A stretch of DNA of 64,000 nucleotides, from contig NZ_CP070501.1 of assembly GCF_018308945.1 (NCBI RefSeq), positions 1,860,001-1,924,000 of the forward strand. Reading direction: 5' to 3'. The translations under genes and the position numbers were made by a program. The stretch's first letter is position 1; each line of letters opens with the position of its first letter. Positions 8,160-17,309 of the stretch are shown piece after piece. The notes beneath the pieces are model-generated. The model was not told where the DNA came from, did not search any database, and worked only from the letters and a program-made list of their open reading frames with translations. This DNA is from Agrococcus sp. Marseille-Q4369. Its GTDB lineage: Bacteria; Actinomycetota; Actinomycetes; Actinomycetales; Microbacteriaceae.

Positions 8160-9460
8160 GCACGAACGCCGAGCTGTTCGAGCGGGCGAAGCTCGCCATC
8201 CCCGGCGGCGTCAACAGTCCCGTGCGGGCCTTCGGCTCGGTCGGCGGCACGCCCTCGTTCCTCGTGCGCGCGCACGGCGCCTACGTGACGGATGCCGAGG
8301 GTCGCGACCTCGTCGACCTCGTCGCGAGCTGGGGCCCCGCGATCCTCGGCCACGCGCATCCGGAGGTCATCGAGGCGGTGCAGGACGCCGCGAGCCACGG
8401 CCTCTCGTTCGGCGCGTCGACGCCCGCCGAGGCGCTGCTCGCCGAGGAGGTCGAGCGCCGCGTCGGCCCGGTCGAGCGGCTGCGGCTCGTCTCGACCGGC
8501 ACCGAGGCGACCATGACGGCCATCCGCATCGCGCGCGGCGCGACGGGCCGCGACCTGCTCGTGAAGTTCGACGGGCACTACCACGGCCACTCCGACGGCC
8601 TGCTCGTCGCGGCGGGCTCCGGCCTCGCGACGCTCGCGATGCCCGGCTCGGCCGGCATCCCCGAAGCGGTCGCCGCGACGACGCTCGTCGTGCCCTACAA
8701 CGACCGCGACGCGGTCGAGGCGGTCTTCGCCGAGCACGGCGAGCGGATCGCCGCGGTGATCGTCGAGGCCGCCGCCGCCAACATGGGTGTCGTCGAGCCA
8801 GACGGCGACTTCAACGGCTTCCTCGCCCGCACCGCGCACGCGCACGGCGCGCTGCTCATCAGCGACGAGGTGCTCACGGGCTTCCGCGTCGACGCGGCCG
8901 GCATGTGGGGCATCGAGCGCTGGAGCGGCGACGAGGCGCCCGACCTCCTCACCTTCGGCAAGGTCATCGGCGGTGGCATGCCGCTCGCCGCCGTCGGCGG
9001 CCGGCGCGACCTCATGGAGCTGCTCGCGCCGCTCGGCCCGGTCTACCAGGCCGGCACGCTCTCCGGGAACCCGGTCGCGGTCGCGGCCGGCCTCACGACC
9101 CTGCGGCTCGCGACCGATGACGTCTACCGACGGCTCGACGCGGCGGCCGACACGATCACCGCGGCGCTCGCCGATGCACTGCGCGCCGAGGGCGTCGCCC
9201 ACTCGATCAGCCGGGTCGGCAACCTCTTCTCGGTCGCGTTCTCCGAGACGGCGCCCCGCAGCTTCGACGAGGTGCGCCAGCAGGACGCGTTCCGCTACCC
9301 GCCGTTCTTCCACGCGATGCGCGACGCCGGCGTGAGCCTGCCGCCGAGCGTGTTCGAGGCGTGGTTCGTCACGGCCGCGCACGGCGACGAGCCGCTCGCG
9401 CGCATCGTCGAGGCGCTCCCCGCGGCCGCTCGCGCAGCCGCCGCAGCGACGATCGCCTAG
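8156..9460 (+). CDS. hemL: Glutamate-1-semialdehyde 2,1-aminomutase
   Basis: A 434-residue PLP enzyme that turns glutamate-1-semialdehyde into 5-aminolevulinate (C5 pathway). The N-terminus ([20 protein letters not shown]) and the PLP lysine motif [17 protein letters not shown] are diagnostic. [10 protein letters not shown]-type and DEVLTGFRV segments are also present. The ATG at 8156 overlaps the hemB stop by 4 nt, so the two are probably translated together. Two 9-bp-stem palindromes lie just downstream. Confidence 0.96.
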   Translation: MSTNAELFERAKLAIPGGVNSPVRAFGSVGGTPSFLVRAHGAYVTDAEGRDLVDLVASWGPAILGHAHPEVIEAVQDAASHGLSFGASTPAEALLAEEVERRVGPVERLRLVSTGTEATMTAIRIARGATGRDLLVKFDGHYHGHSDGLLVAAGSGLATLAMPGSAGIPEAVAATTLVVPYNDRDAVEAVFAEHGERIAAVIVEAAAANMGVVEPDGDFNGFLARTAHAHGALLISDEVLTGFRVDAAGMWGIERWSGDEAPDLLTFGKVIGGGMPLAAVGGRRDLMELLAPLGPVYQAGTLSGNPVAVAAGLTTLRLATDDVYRRLDAAADTITAALADALRAEGVAHSISRVGNLFSVAFSETAPRSFDEVRQQDAFRYPPFFHAMRDAGVSLPPSVFEAWFVTAAHGDEPLARIVEALPAAARAAAAATIA

Positions 9461-9477
9461 GCACCGCCGTGCTCCCG

Positions 9478-9540
9478 CGCAGAGTGCCGACACTCTGCGG
9501 TTCCGACCCCTGTGGAGCGCAGAGTGCCGGAACTCTGCGC
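9478..9540. repeat. Two tandem palindromes with core CGCAGAGTGCCG
   Basis: Two near-identical inverted repeats about 40 nt apart. Copy 1 (9478-9499) has a 9-bp stem, CGCAGAGTG with CACTCTGCG, and a 4-nt loop. Copy 2 (9517-9540) has a 9-bp stem, GCGCAGAGT with ACTCTGCGC, and a 6-nt loop. They lie between the hemL stop and the zinc-ribbon gene promoter (TACCGT, 9574-9579). They could be a dispersed REP-like element, an operator pair, or hemL terminator hairpins without a T-tract. Only the symmetry is seen; the role is open. Confidence 0.75.
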
Positions 9541-9585
9541 TCGCGAGGGTGGTGTGGGCTGCGGTCGGCGGGTTACCGTGTGCGC

Positions 9586-10287
9586 ATGGCGAAGGCGTCG
9601 GCGTGCCCGGAGTGCGGCACCGCCATGCGCGAGATCGTCTGGGGCTACGGCACGATCGCCGACGTCGCCGACGCGGGCGACGTGGTGATCGGCGGATGCG
9701 TCGTCGACGTCGACGAGGACGGTCGCGTCGCCGCACTGCAGTGCCCCGCGTGCGGCACGCGCACCGACGTCGCGGGCTTGCGGCTCGAGCGGTCGGAGCC
9801 CGCGGGCCCGGCCGAGCATCCCCTCGCCGTCAGCTTCAGCAGTCCGCCACCGGAGCCGTGGGAGGTCACCGTGCCGCAGTCCGAGGGAGCGCAGCAGCGC
9901 GAGCAGCAGGAGCCGTTCGGCGAGGCGGGCCAGGGCTTCGCCGTGGCGTCGTCGGCCCCGTTCGTCGACGAGGACTTCGGCGGCGCCCCGCCCGGCGCCG
10001 GCTGGCGAGAGCGCGTCGAGCCCTACTCGTCGCACGACGCTCCGCTCCCGGCGGGCTCCGTGCCGGCACCCGAGCAGGTGCGGCCCTACGCGTCGCGCGA
10101 GGACGCGCTGCCCGAGCCGGGCGGGCGGATGCCCGACCACGTGCCGCCGTACGCGTCGCGCGAGGATCCCGTGCCCACCGCATCCGCCCCCGCGCCCGAC
10201 CGCGTCGACCCCTACGCGTCGCGCGAGGACGAGCCGCCGCAGAGCCCCGTCGGCTGGCGCGAGCGCATCGACCCCTACTCGGCGTAG
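9586..10287 (+). CDS. Zinc-ribbon protein with tandem PYASRED repeats
   Basis: A 233-residue protein I do not recognise. Two CPxCGT knuckles (Cys 7/10 and 53/56) make a small zinc ribbon with a beta strand between them. From about residue 140 come five degenerate repeats of a 15-20 residue unit: a charged lead (ERVEP, EQVRP, DHVPP, DRVDP, ERIDP) followed by YSSHDA, YASREDA, YASREDP, YASREDE and finally YSA. The first and last units share WRER before the motif. The linker is Pro/Glu-rich and probably disordered. A TACCGT box 6 nt before the ATG suggests a leaderless mRNA. No membrane segment is seen. The repeats look like a docking array or low-complexity scaffold. Confidence 0.75.
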   Translation: MAKASACPECGTAMREIVWGYGTIADVADAGDVVIGGCVVDVDEDGRVAALQCPACGTRTDVAGLRLERSEPAGPAEHPLAVSFSSPPPEPWEVTVPQSEGAQQREQQEPFGEAGQGFAVASSAPFVDEDFGGAPPGAGWRERVEPYSSHDAPLPAGSVPAPEQVRPYASREDALPEPGGRMPDHVPPYASREDPVPTASAPAPDRVDPYASREDEPPQSPVGWRERIDPYSA

Positions 10288-10314
10288 AGCCCGCCGGCTC
10301 GGCGCCGCCGGCGC

Positions 10315-11010
10315 TCAGAAGAGCCGCGCGTGCCCCGAGTCGATCCCGCGCATCTCGTCGTAGTCGAGCACGACGCAGCGGATGCCGCGGTCCTCGGCGA
10401 GCGTCCGCGCTTGCGGCTTGATCTCCTGTGCCGCGAACACCCCCGACACCGGCGCGATGCGCGGGTCGCGGTTGAGCAGCTCGAGGTAGCGCGTGAGCTG
10501 CTCGACGCCGTCGATCTCGCCGCGCCGCTTGATCTCGACCGCGACGGTCGCGCCGGCCGCATCGCGCGCGAGGATGTCGACCGGCCCGATCGGCGTCATG
10601 TACTCGCGCCGCCACAGCTCGAAGCCGTCACCGAGCCGCTGGATCTGCTCGGCGAGCAGCACCTGCAGGTGCGCCTCGACGCCGTCCTTCACGAGCCCCG
10701 GGTCCACGCCCAGCTCGTGCGACGCATCCGAGAGCACCTCGTGCACCGAGACGATGAGCGAGTCGCCGGTCTTCTTGTGCGTCACCGTCCACACCTCGGT
10801 GATGCCCGCCGCGCGCTGGTCGTCGTCGGGCTCGGATGCGGTGAACACGGCGGGCGGGCTCATCCAGTTGAGCGGCTTGTACGAGCCGCCGTCGGAGTGC
10901 ACGAGGATCGAGCCGTCGGCCTTGAGCATGAGCACGCGCGGCGCGAGCGGCAAGTGGGCGGAGAGGCGGCCGGCGTAGTCGACGGAGCAGTGGGCGACGA
11001 CGATCCTCAT
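10315..11010 (-). CDS. nucS: Mismatch-specific endonuclease NucS/EndoMS
   Basis: A 231-residue NucS, which provides non-canonical mismatch repair in actinobacteria lacking MutS/MutL. The N-terminal DNA-binding domain starts [16 protein letters not shown]. The PD-(D/E)xK-type nuclease domain shows GPVDILARD followed by [20 protein letters not shown] with the catalytic Glu/Lys. The chain ends in ARLF, matching the C-terminal beta-clamp-binding tail known for this family. The start ATG overlaps the MFS stop by 4 nt, so expression is probably coupled to the transporter gene. Confidence 0.94.
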   Translation of the reverse strand: MRIVVAHCSVDYAGRLSAHLPLAPRVLMLKADGSILVHSDGGSYKPLNWMSPPAVFTASEPDDDQRAAGITEVWTVTHKKTGDSLIVSVHEVLSDASHELGVDPGLVKDGVEAHLQVLLAEQIQRLGDGFELWRREYMTPIGPVDILARDAAGATVAVEIKRRGEIDGVEQLTRYLELLNRDPRIAPVSGVFAAQEIKPQARTLAEDRGIRCVVLDYDEMRGIDSGHARLF

Positions 11011-12194
11011 CGGGACTCCTCGGGGGTCGGGGTGCGCTCGCGAGCGACGTGGCTCGTGAGCAGCGAGAGCAGCACGAAGACGAGCACGGCGAGCATCGCG
11101 AGGCGGAGGCCCACGATGTCGCCGAGCAGGCCGAGCAGCGGCGGCCCGGCGAGGAAGGCGATGTAGCCGATCGCCGAGACGGTGCCGACGCGCGCGGCTG
11201 CGAGGCGCGGCTCGTCGGCGGCGGCGCTCATGCCGACGGGGAAGCCGAGGCTCGCGCCGACGCCCCACAGCAGCACGCCCGCGATGACGAGCACCGGGTG
11301 GTCGGCGAAGATGACGAGCAGCAGGCCGATCGCGGCGAGCGCGGCGGTGCCCCGCAGCACCGGCACGCGGCCGAAGCGCTCGAGCAGCATGACGCCGAGG
11401 AGACGCCCGCCCGTCATCGCGGTGAGGAAGAGCGCGAGCATGATCGCGCCGCCTTCGTTCGAGAAGCCGTGGCTGTCGACCATCGTGAGCGCGAGCCAGT
11501 CGTTCGCCGAGCCCTCGGTGAGCGACATCCCCAGCACGAGCAGGCCCAGCATGAGCGTGCGCGGGTCCTTCCAGACCGCGAGCCGCTCGCGGAGCGTGAC
11601 GGGCTCCTCGTGCTCGGCGACCGTGTCGGCGGGGAGGTAGCGGTAGATCGTGATGCCGAGCGCGGCGGTGAGGATCGCGACGCCGGTCGCCTGCCAGCCG
11701 ACGCCGATGCCGAGCGCTTCGCACAGCGCGCCGAGGCCCGCGCCCGCGACGGTGCCGAAGGAGAAGAAGGCGTGGAAGATCGGCATGATCGGCTTGCCGA
11801 GCGCGCGCTCGTTCGCGGCGCCCGAGATGTTCATCGCGACGTCGGTCATGCCGGTGAGGCTGCCGCCGAGGATGAAGCCGCCGACGACGAGCCAGGCCGT
11901 GCCGGCGTCGGCGGCCCAGCCGGCGGTCGAGAGCCCCACCGAGACGGCGATCATGCCGATCGAGACGACGAGCCGCGTGCCGAGGGCATGGATGACGTGG
12001 CTCGCGATGAGCAGGCCGGTCACGGAGCCGATCGAGATGCCGAGCAGCAGCATGCCCATCTCGCCGGTCGAGACGTCGAGCATGTCGCGCACGTGCGGCA
12101 CCCGCGCCATCCAGCTCGCGTAGCCGAATCCCATCGCGAAGAAGGCGGCGAAGACGGCGTTGCGCCAGGCGGTCACGGAGTGCACTCGCCCCAT
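11007..12194 (-). CDS. MFS transporter
   Basis: A 395-residue protein with about 12 hydrophobic helices, of the fucose-permease/YbjJ-like major-facilitator type. It opens [27 protein letters not shown], with MARVP being common in this group, and [13 protein letters not shown] is another shared segment. Substrate cannot be inferred; relatives are mostly uncharacterised. The ATG at 12194 is chosen because frame upstream of it reads into the ABC-fragment region. The stop overlaps the nucS start. Confidence 0.88.
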   Translation of the reverse strand: MGRVHSVTAWRNAVFAAFFAMGFGYASWMARVPHVRDMLDVSTGEMGMLLLGISIGSVTGLLIASHVIHALGTRLVVSIGMIAVSVGLSTAGWAADAGTAWLVVGGFILGGSLTGMTDVAMNISGAANERALGKPIMPIFHAFFSFGTVAGAGLGALCEALGIGVGWQATGVAILTAALGITIYRYLPADTVAEHEEPVTLRERLAVWKDPRTLMLGLLVLGMSLTEGSANDWLALTMVDSHGFSNEGGAIMLALFLTAMTGGRLLGVMLLERFGRVPVLRGTAALAAIGLLLVIFADHPVLVIAGVLLWGVGASLGFPVGMSAAADEPRLAAARVGTVSAIGYIAFLAGPPLLGLLGDIVGLRLAMLAVLVFVLLSLLTSHVARERTPTPEESR

Positions 12195-12210
12195 TCTGCC
12201 GTGCCGGGCC

Positions 12211-12396
12211 GGGCTCGACCTCGTCGTCGAGCGAGGGCAGGTGCACGGCTTCCTCGGTCCGAACGGCGCCGGCAAGTCGACCGCGATCCGCGTGCTGCTC
12301 GGCATGCTGCGCGCGATCGACACCCTCACGCGCCTCCGCGGCCACCGGGCCCCCGCATCCGACCGCGCTCCTCGATCCCGACTGGACGGATCGTAG
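12211..12396 (+). pseudogene. N-terminal scrap of an ABC transporter ATPase
   Basis: The plus strand encodes [24 protein letters not shown] and then [11 protein letters not shown] (12211-12315): the start of an ABC-2-type ATPase including its Walker A. After that the frame turns to unrelated Arg-rich residues and stops at 12396. No signature motif, Walker B or permease follows. The scrap lies between the MFS and MATE genes, both on the other strand, so most of the gene has been lost. Confidence 0.7.
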
Positions 12397-12409
12397 GCGG
12401 GCGGATGCG

Positions 12410-13719
12410 TCAGCGGCGGCCTGTGCGGAGCCACGCGTCCGAGCGGGCTCGGAGGCCGAGCGTCGTCGCGCGCGCGCCGAGGTAGCCGAAGGAGAAGGCG
12501 GCCCAGACGACCGCGAGGGCGTCGACGCCGGGCAGGAGCGCGAGGAGCAGCAGGGGCAGGTAGATCGCGAGATTCAGCACCCCCGTGAGCGCGAGGTAGC
12601 GCGCGTCGCCCGCGCCGATGAGCACGCCGTCGAGCACGAAGACGAAGCCCGCGATGGGTTGCGCGAGCGCGAGCAGCACGAGCGCGATCGGCAGCGCGTC
12701 GAGCACCGCGGGGTCGGAGGTGAAGACCCCGCCGAGCACCCACGCGACCGCGAGCAGCAGGGCGCCGACGACGCATCCGAACCCGACGCCCCACACCTGC
12801 AGCCGTCGCGTGACCGCGCGCGCCTCGGCCACGTCACCCGCGCCGAGCGCCTTGCCGAGCATCGCCTGCCCGGCGATCGCGAGCGCGTCGAGCGCGAACG
12901 CGAGCGTCGAGAAGAGCGTGAAGGCGATCTGCGTCGCGGCGAGCGTCGCGGTGCCGGCCTGCGTCGCGACGACCGTCGTCGCGAGCAGCGCCGCTCGCAG
13001 CGAGAGCGTGCGGAGGAACAGCCAGCCGCCCGTCGAGGCCGTGCGACCGAGGTCGCCCCAGTGGATGCCGAGCGGCACGCCCTCGCGACGCGCCTCCCGC
13101 ACCGCGAACCACAGGAAGAAGGCCGCCATGCCCCACTGCGCGATGACGGTGCCGAGCGCGGCGCCCGCGACGCCGAGCCCGACGCCGTAGATGAGCAGCG
13201 CGTTGAGCACCGCGTTCGCGGCGAAGCCGATCGTCGCGACGACGAGCGGGTGTCCTGCAGGCCGCGCATGAGCCCCGTGGCCGCGAGAACGATGAGCATC
13301 GCGGGCAGGCCGAGGATCGAGATGCCGAGGTAGACGGCAGCGTGCTCGGTGACGGCGGATGCGGCTCCGAAGAGCCCGACGACCGGGCCGGCGAGCGGGG
13401 TGGCCGCGACGAGCACCGCTCCGGCGACGATCGCGAGCCAGATGCCGTCGACGCCCGCGCGGATCGCCGCCGGCCGGTCGCCCGCGCCGAGCAGCCGCGC
13501 GACGGCGGGCGTCGTGCCGTAGGCGAGGAAGATGAGCAGCCCCACGGCGGTCGAGAGCACGGCGGCGCCGATGCCGACGCCCGCGAGCTGCTCGGCGCCG
13601 AGGTGCCCGACGAGCGCCGTGTCGACGAGCAGGAACGCGGGCTCAGCCATGAGCGCGCCGAGCGCGGGGACCGCGAGCCGCAGGATCTCCCGATCGAGCG
13701 CATCCGTCCTCACCCGCAC
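12410..13719 (-). pseudogene. MATE-family efflux transporter with a frameshift
   Basis: The N-terminal part (13719 to about 13250) reads as a DinF-type MATE protein through ATGLMRGLQDTR. The rest (about 13246 to 12410) continues as VVATIGFAANAVLNALLIYG in another frame. Family members normally read QDTRTPLVV here, so about 7 nt seem to be missing near 13246-13250. The total span is not a multiple of three. The GTG start is supported by a TAGCGT box 6 nt upstream (leaderless). The pump would export cationic drugs using Na+ or H+. Either a real lesion or an assembly indel is possible. Confidence 0.85.
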
Positions 13720-13769
13720 GCAGCCACGCTACCGGCGACCGAGCGGCGGCGGCCAATAGGCTGGAGCGC

Positions 13770-15710
13770 ATGACGACCCTGCCCTCCGGCCTGCCCGTCG
13801 ACGACTTCAGCGACGAGATCCGGCCTCAGGACGACCTGTTCCTGCACGTCCACTCCCGCTGGCTCGAGCGCACCGAGATCCCGAGCGACAAGGCGCGCTG
13901 GGGATCGTTCGCGGTGCTCGCCGAGGAGGCCGAGGCCGCCGTGCGCGAGATCGTGATCGAGATGCAGGACGCGGAGCCGGGCACCGACGCGCGCAAGGTC
14001 GGCGACCTCTACGCATCCTTCCTCGACGAGCAGGCCGTCGATGCGAAGGGCATCGAGCCGATCCGCCCGCTGCTCGAGCGCGCCGAGGCGGTCTCGAGCG
14101 TCGACGAGCTGCTCTCGCTGCTCGGCGAGCTCGAGTCGATCGGCGGGCCCGGCTTCACGGGCGTCTGGGTCGACACCGACCCGGGCGACCCGACCCGCTA
14201 CCTCGTGCACATGAACCAGGGCGGACTCGGCATGCCCGACGAGTCGTACTACCGCGAGGAGGCGTTCGCCGAGGTGCGCGAGGCCTACCTCGCCCACTTG
14301 ACCACGATGTTCGGTCACCTCGGCGCCGCCCAGCCCGACGCCGACGCGGCCGCGGTCTTCGCGCTCGAGACCGAGCTCGCATCCCACCACTGGGACCGCG
14401 TCGCCTCGCGCGACGACGAGAAGACCTACAACCTGCAGCGCCCGCTCGAGCACTACGAGCCGCTGCGGCCGTGGCTGCGAGCGATCCACGCGCCCGATGG
14501 CACGTTCGACGAGGCCGTCGTGCGGCAGCCGAGCTTCTTCGAGGGACTCGGCTCGATGCTCGTCGACGAGCGCCTGCCCGAGTGGCGCGCGTGGCTGCGC
14601 GTCGGCATCCTGCGCTCGTTCGCGAGCTACCTGACGACCGACATCTCGAAGGACCAGTTCGACTTCTACGGCCGCACCCTCACGGGCGCGCCCGAGCAGC
14701 GCGAGCGGTGGAAGCGCGGCATCTCGCTCGTCGAGGGCATGCTCGGCGACGCGATCGGGAAGATCTACGTCGAGCGGCACTACCCGCCGGAGGCGAAGGC
14801 CGCGATGGACGTGCTCATCGAGCACCTCGTCGTCGCATACCGCGAGTCGATCGAGGGCCTCGAGTGGATGGGCGCCGAGACGCGCCGCCGAGCGATCGAG
14901 AAGCTCGAGAAGTTCACGCCCAAGATCGGCTACCCGGCGAAGTGGCGCGACTACTCCGCGCTCGAGATCGGCGACGACCTGGTCGCGAACGTGCAGGCCG
15001 CGACGCGGTTCGAGCACGACCGCGAGCTCGCGAAGATCGGCAAGCCGATCGACCGCGACGAGTGGTTCATGAACCCGCAGACGGTGAACGCCTACTACAA
15101 CCCGGGCTTCAACGAGATCGTCTTCCCCGCCGCGATCCTGCAGCCGCCGTTCTTCGATGCGGGGCGGGATGCGGCGGCGAACTACGGCGCGATCGGCGCG
15201 GTCATCGGGCACGAGATCGGGCACGGCTTCGACGACCAGGGCTCGAAGTACGACGGCGACGGCCGACTGATCGACTGGTGGACGGACGACGACCGGAAGG
15301 CGTTCGAGCTGCGCACCGGCTCGCTCATCGCGCAGTACGACGGGCTCGAGCCCGCCGCGGCCCCCGGTCACAAGGTGAACGGCGCGCTGACGATCGGCGA
15401 GAACATCGGCGACCTCGGCGGCCTCGGCATCGCGTGGCGCGCCTACCTCCACTCGCTCGGCGGCGAGGAGCCGCCCGTCATCGACGGCCTCACGGGCGCC
15501 CAGCGCTTCTTCCTCTCGTGGGCGCACGCGTGGCAGATCAAGATCCGCCCCGAGGAGGCCGTGCGGCTCGTGTCGATCGACCCGCACTCGCCGAACGAGC
15601 ACCGCACGAACCAGGTCGTGAAGAACCTGGATGCGTTCGTCGAAGCCTTCGGCGTGCAGCCGGGCGACGGCCTGTGGCTCGATCCGGAGGCGCGCGTCAC
15701 CATCTGGTGA
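13770..15710 (+). CDS. M13-family zinc metallopeptidase (neprilysin/PepO-like)
   Basis: A 646-residue oligopeptidase. The zinc site HEIGH lies near residue 480 (VIGHEIGHGFDDQGS), the third ligand in ENIGDLGG near residue 543. NAYYNPGFNEIVFPAAILQPPFF is the substrate-strand motif shared with neprilysin. No signal peptide or membrane anchor is seen, as usual for the bacterial PepO group, which trims short peptides. A TAGGCT box (13757-13762) sits 7 nt before the ATG, so transcription and translation probably start together. It is divergent from the broken MATE gene. Confidence 0.95.
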   Translation: MTTLPSGLPVDDFSDEIRPQDDLFLHVHSRWLERTEIPSDKARWGSFAVLAEEAEAAVREIVIEMQDAEPGTDARKVGDLYASFLDEQAVDAKGIEPIRPLLERAEAVSSVDELLSLLGELESIGGPGFTGVWVDTDPGDPTRYLVHMNQGGLGMPDESYYREEAFAEVREAYLAHLTTMFGHLGAAQPDADAAAVFALETELASHHWDRVASRDDEKTYNLQRPLEHYEPLRPWLRAIHAPDGTFDEAVVRQPSFFEGLGSMLVDERLPEWRAWLRVGILRSFASYLTTDISKDQFDFYGRTLTGAPEQRERWKRGISLVEGMLGDAIGKIYVERHYPPEAKAAMDVLIEHLVVAYRESIEGLEWMGAETRRRAIEKLEKFTPKIGYPAKWRDYSALEIGDDLVANVQAATRFEHDRELAKIGKPIDRDEWFMNPQTVNAYYNPGFNEIVFPAAILQPPFFDAGRDAAANYGAIGAVIGHEIGHGFDDQGSKYDGDGRLIDWWTDDDRKAFELRTGSLIAQYDGLEPAAAPGHKVNGALTIGENIGDLGGLGIAWRAYLHSLGGEEPPVIDGLTGAQRFFLSWAHAWQIKIRPEEAVRLVSIDPHSPNEHRTNQVVKNLDAFVEAFGVQPGDGLWLDPEARVTIW

Positions 15711-15838
15711 TCGCGCGGCTCCGCGCGGCATCCTCCACGATGCCCGAGCGGAACCTGGGAGCGCGGACCCGGCTCTGCTGGGTATCGTGAACACGCACGA
15801 CGCCAGCACGGCTGGCATCCCCAACGGCAGGAGCGAAC

Positions 15839-16141
15839 ATGCGCGGCAGGATCCTTCTCGTCATCGGCTTCGGGGCCGGCTACGTGCTCGGCGCGAAGGC
15901 CGGTCGTCAGCGCTACGAGCAGATCGCCAGCGCGGCCGACAAGGTCTGGAACAACCCGACCGTGAAGAAGCAGCGCCACGAGGTGCAGCACATGGTCGAG
16001 ACGCAGGCGCCGAAGCTCGTCGAGCAGGCGAAGGGCGTCGCAGGCGACGCGATGAGCAAGGTCGGCGGCAAGGGCAAGGGCAAGGGCCGCCGCGGCAACG
16101 TCGGCACGACCGAGATCGCGCGCCCCGAGGACGTGTCATGA
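15839..16141 (+). CDS. Small YtxH-like envelope protein
   Basis: A 100-residue protein with one N-terminal hydrophobic glycine-rich segment (ILLVIGFGAGYVLGAKAGR), an amphipathic helix rich in Lys and Gln, and a basic GGKGKGKGRRG tail. This matches YtxH/GvpP-like stress proteins in layout. The ribosome site is CAGGAG a few nt before the ATG. It starts a three-gene operon whose genes overlap by 4 nt, all encoding membrane-associated proteins. Exact function unknown. Confidence 0.75.
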   Translation: MRGRILLVIGFGAGYVLGAKAGRQRYEQIASAADKVWNNPTVKKQRHEVQHMVETQAPKLVEQAKGVAGDAMSKVGGKGKGKGRRGNVGTTEIARPEDVS

Positions 16142-16617
16142 CGCCGCGCAAGTCGCTCGGCGATCTCCTCGCGGAGACGCCGCAGATGATCGTCGACCTC
16201 GCCAAGGCGGAGGTGCAGCACCTCAAGGAGGAGCTCTCCGAGAAGGCGAAGGGCGTCGGCATCGGCGGGGCGCTGCTCGCGGCCGCCGCGGTCGTGGCGA
16301 TCTTCCTCTTCAGCTGGCTGATCTACGCCGGCTACCAGGGCCTCAACGTGGTCTTCGAGCCGTGGCTGTCGGCGCTCATCGTCTCTGCCGTGCTGCTCGT
16401 GATCGTCGCGATCCTCGCGCTCGTGGGGATCCAGCTCATCAAGAAGAACAAGGACTTCGGCGACCTCGAGGCCGTCGACAGCATCAAGGACGACGTGAAC
16501 ATGGTGCGCGGCCTCGGGCACGCGGCCGACGGCACCGACCCGCTCGACGACCTGCCGACCGCGGCGCGGGCGACGGGCGCGAGCGGAGCGACGAGGGTCG
16601 AGGGGGACGTGCGATGA
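16138..16617 (+). CDS. Phage-holin-family (holin superfamily III/DUF1469-like) membrane protein
   Basis: A 159-residue protein: a soluble N-terminal helix (LGDLLAETPQMIVDLAKAEVQHLKEEL), two strong transmembrane helices (about residues 42-62 and 75-100) and an acidic soluble tail. Actinobacteria often carry this gene between a YtxH-like and a DUF3618 gene, as here. The name holin is historical and no lytic role is implied. The ATG overlaps the upstream stop (ATGA). Confidence 0.82.
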   Translation: MTPRKSLGDLLAETPQMIVDLAKAEVQHLKEELSEKAKGVGIGGALLAAAAVVAIFLFSWLIYAGYQGLNVVFEPWLSALIVSAVLLVIVAILALVGIQLIKKNKDFGDLEAVDSIKDDVNMVRGLGHAADGTDPLDDLPTAARATGASGATRVEGDVR

Positions 16618-16832
16618 CCGAGCAGCGCGAGATCGATCGCCAGCGCGAGCAGCTGCGCCAGCACCTCAACGAGATCGAGGACCGGGTCAACCCCAAGAAG
16701 GTCGCCGACCGCGTCGTCGGCCGAGCGCAGGACTCCTACAACGAGGACCCGACGCCCTGGATCGCCGCGGCGGCCGGCGTCGCCGTGCTCATCGTCGGCG
16801 GCATCGCCCTGGCGATCTTCGGCCGCCGCTAG
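16614..16832 (+). CDS. DUF3618-family small membrane protein
   Basis: A 72-residue protein: a charged N-terminal helix (QREIDRQREQLRQHLNEIEDRVNPKKV) followed by a C-terminal transmembrane helix (IAAAAGVAVLIVGGIALAIFG) and a short basic end. This matches DUF3618 proteins, which act in unknown ways at the actinobacterial envelope. The start overlaps the preceding stop, and it closes the three-gene operon. Confidence 0.82.
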   Translation: MTEQREIDRQREQLRQHLNEIEDRVNPKKVADRVVGRAQDSYNEDPTPWIAAAAGVAVLIVGGIALAIFGRR

Positions 16833-16866
16833 CGCGCCCCGCCGACTGAGGGGGCTTCGCGCCCGC

Positions 16867-16916
16867 CCGCTGGCTGAGCCGCTCTGTCGCCGAAGGCGAC
16901 TGAGCGTGTCGAAGCC
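16867..16916 (+). repeat. REP-like repeat, left copy flanking the GIY-YIG gene
   Basis: A 50-nt element running CCGCTGGCTGAGCCGCTC to GAGCGTGTCGAAGCC. Its core folds as GCTC-T-GTCGCC with GGCGAC-T-GAGC around a GAA loop. The same ends occur in reverse orientation at 17310-17357, so the pair brackets the GIY-YIG gene. Similar GGCTTCGACACGCT sequences are familiar as dispersed repeats in Microbacteriaceae (from memory, not checked here). Confidence 0.7.
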
Positions 16917-16935
16917 TCCAGGCCGACCGTGCGAG

Positions 16936-17247
16936 CTATCCGGCTCTGAAGCGCCCTTTCACCTTCTCGACGCCGCGTCGCCGCGCCAGCGACCGGATCC
17001 GCTCCCAGTCCCCGGCGATGAGCGCCTCCTTCTTGGCGCGGCTCCACCCGTGGATCCGTCGCTCCATCGCGTACGCATCCGCGAGTCCGTCGAGCTCCTC
17101 GGCCCAGACGAGCTCGACCGGGAGTCGCCGCTTCGTGTACTCAGCGCCCTTGCCATCGGCGTGCTCCTGGAGCCGTTGCTCGATGACGCCGGTGCTGCCG
17201 ACGTAGTAGGAGCCGTCGCTGCAGCGGAGCATGTAGACCCAAGCCAT
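16936..17247 (-). CDS. Small GIY-YIG domain nuclease
   Basis: A 103-residue single-domain GIY-YIG protein. It opens WVYMLRCSDGSYYVGST, with VYM and YVG in the GIY and YIG positions, followed by RLQEH and EYTKRRLPVELVW. The catalytic Glu region reads YAMERRIHGW, and a basic tail ends the chain. Members of this stand-alone group are small, of unclear role, and often move with repeats. It is flanked by two inverted REP-like elements about 20-65 nt outside the gene, an arrangement that may be a mobile or domesticated unit. Confidence 0.88.
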   Translation of the reverse strand: MAWVYMLRCSDGSYYVGSTGVIEQRLQEHADGKGAEYTKRRLPVELVWAEELDGLADAYAMERRIHGWSRAKKEALIAGDWERIRSLARRRGVEKVKGRFRAG

Positions 17248-17309
17248 GGCGGGAGGGTGGCATGACCGATGATGGCGCGGAGACCGGGGCTGACCCGCCT
17301 GTGGACGGG

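Noticed and set aside
9478-9540. A CRISPR-like array
   Set aside because: Only two units, each an inverted repeat, with no regular spacer and no cas genes.
12160-12396. A complete small ABC ATPase gene
   Set aside because: Only the Walker A region is present; signature and Walker B are absent, so it is a scrap.
16138-16617. A phage holin indicating a prophage
   Set aside because: It lies in a conserved chromosomal three-gene set with no endolysin or other phage genes nearby.
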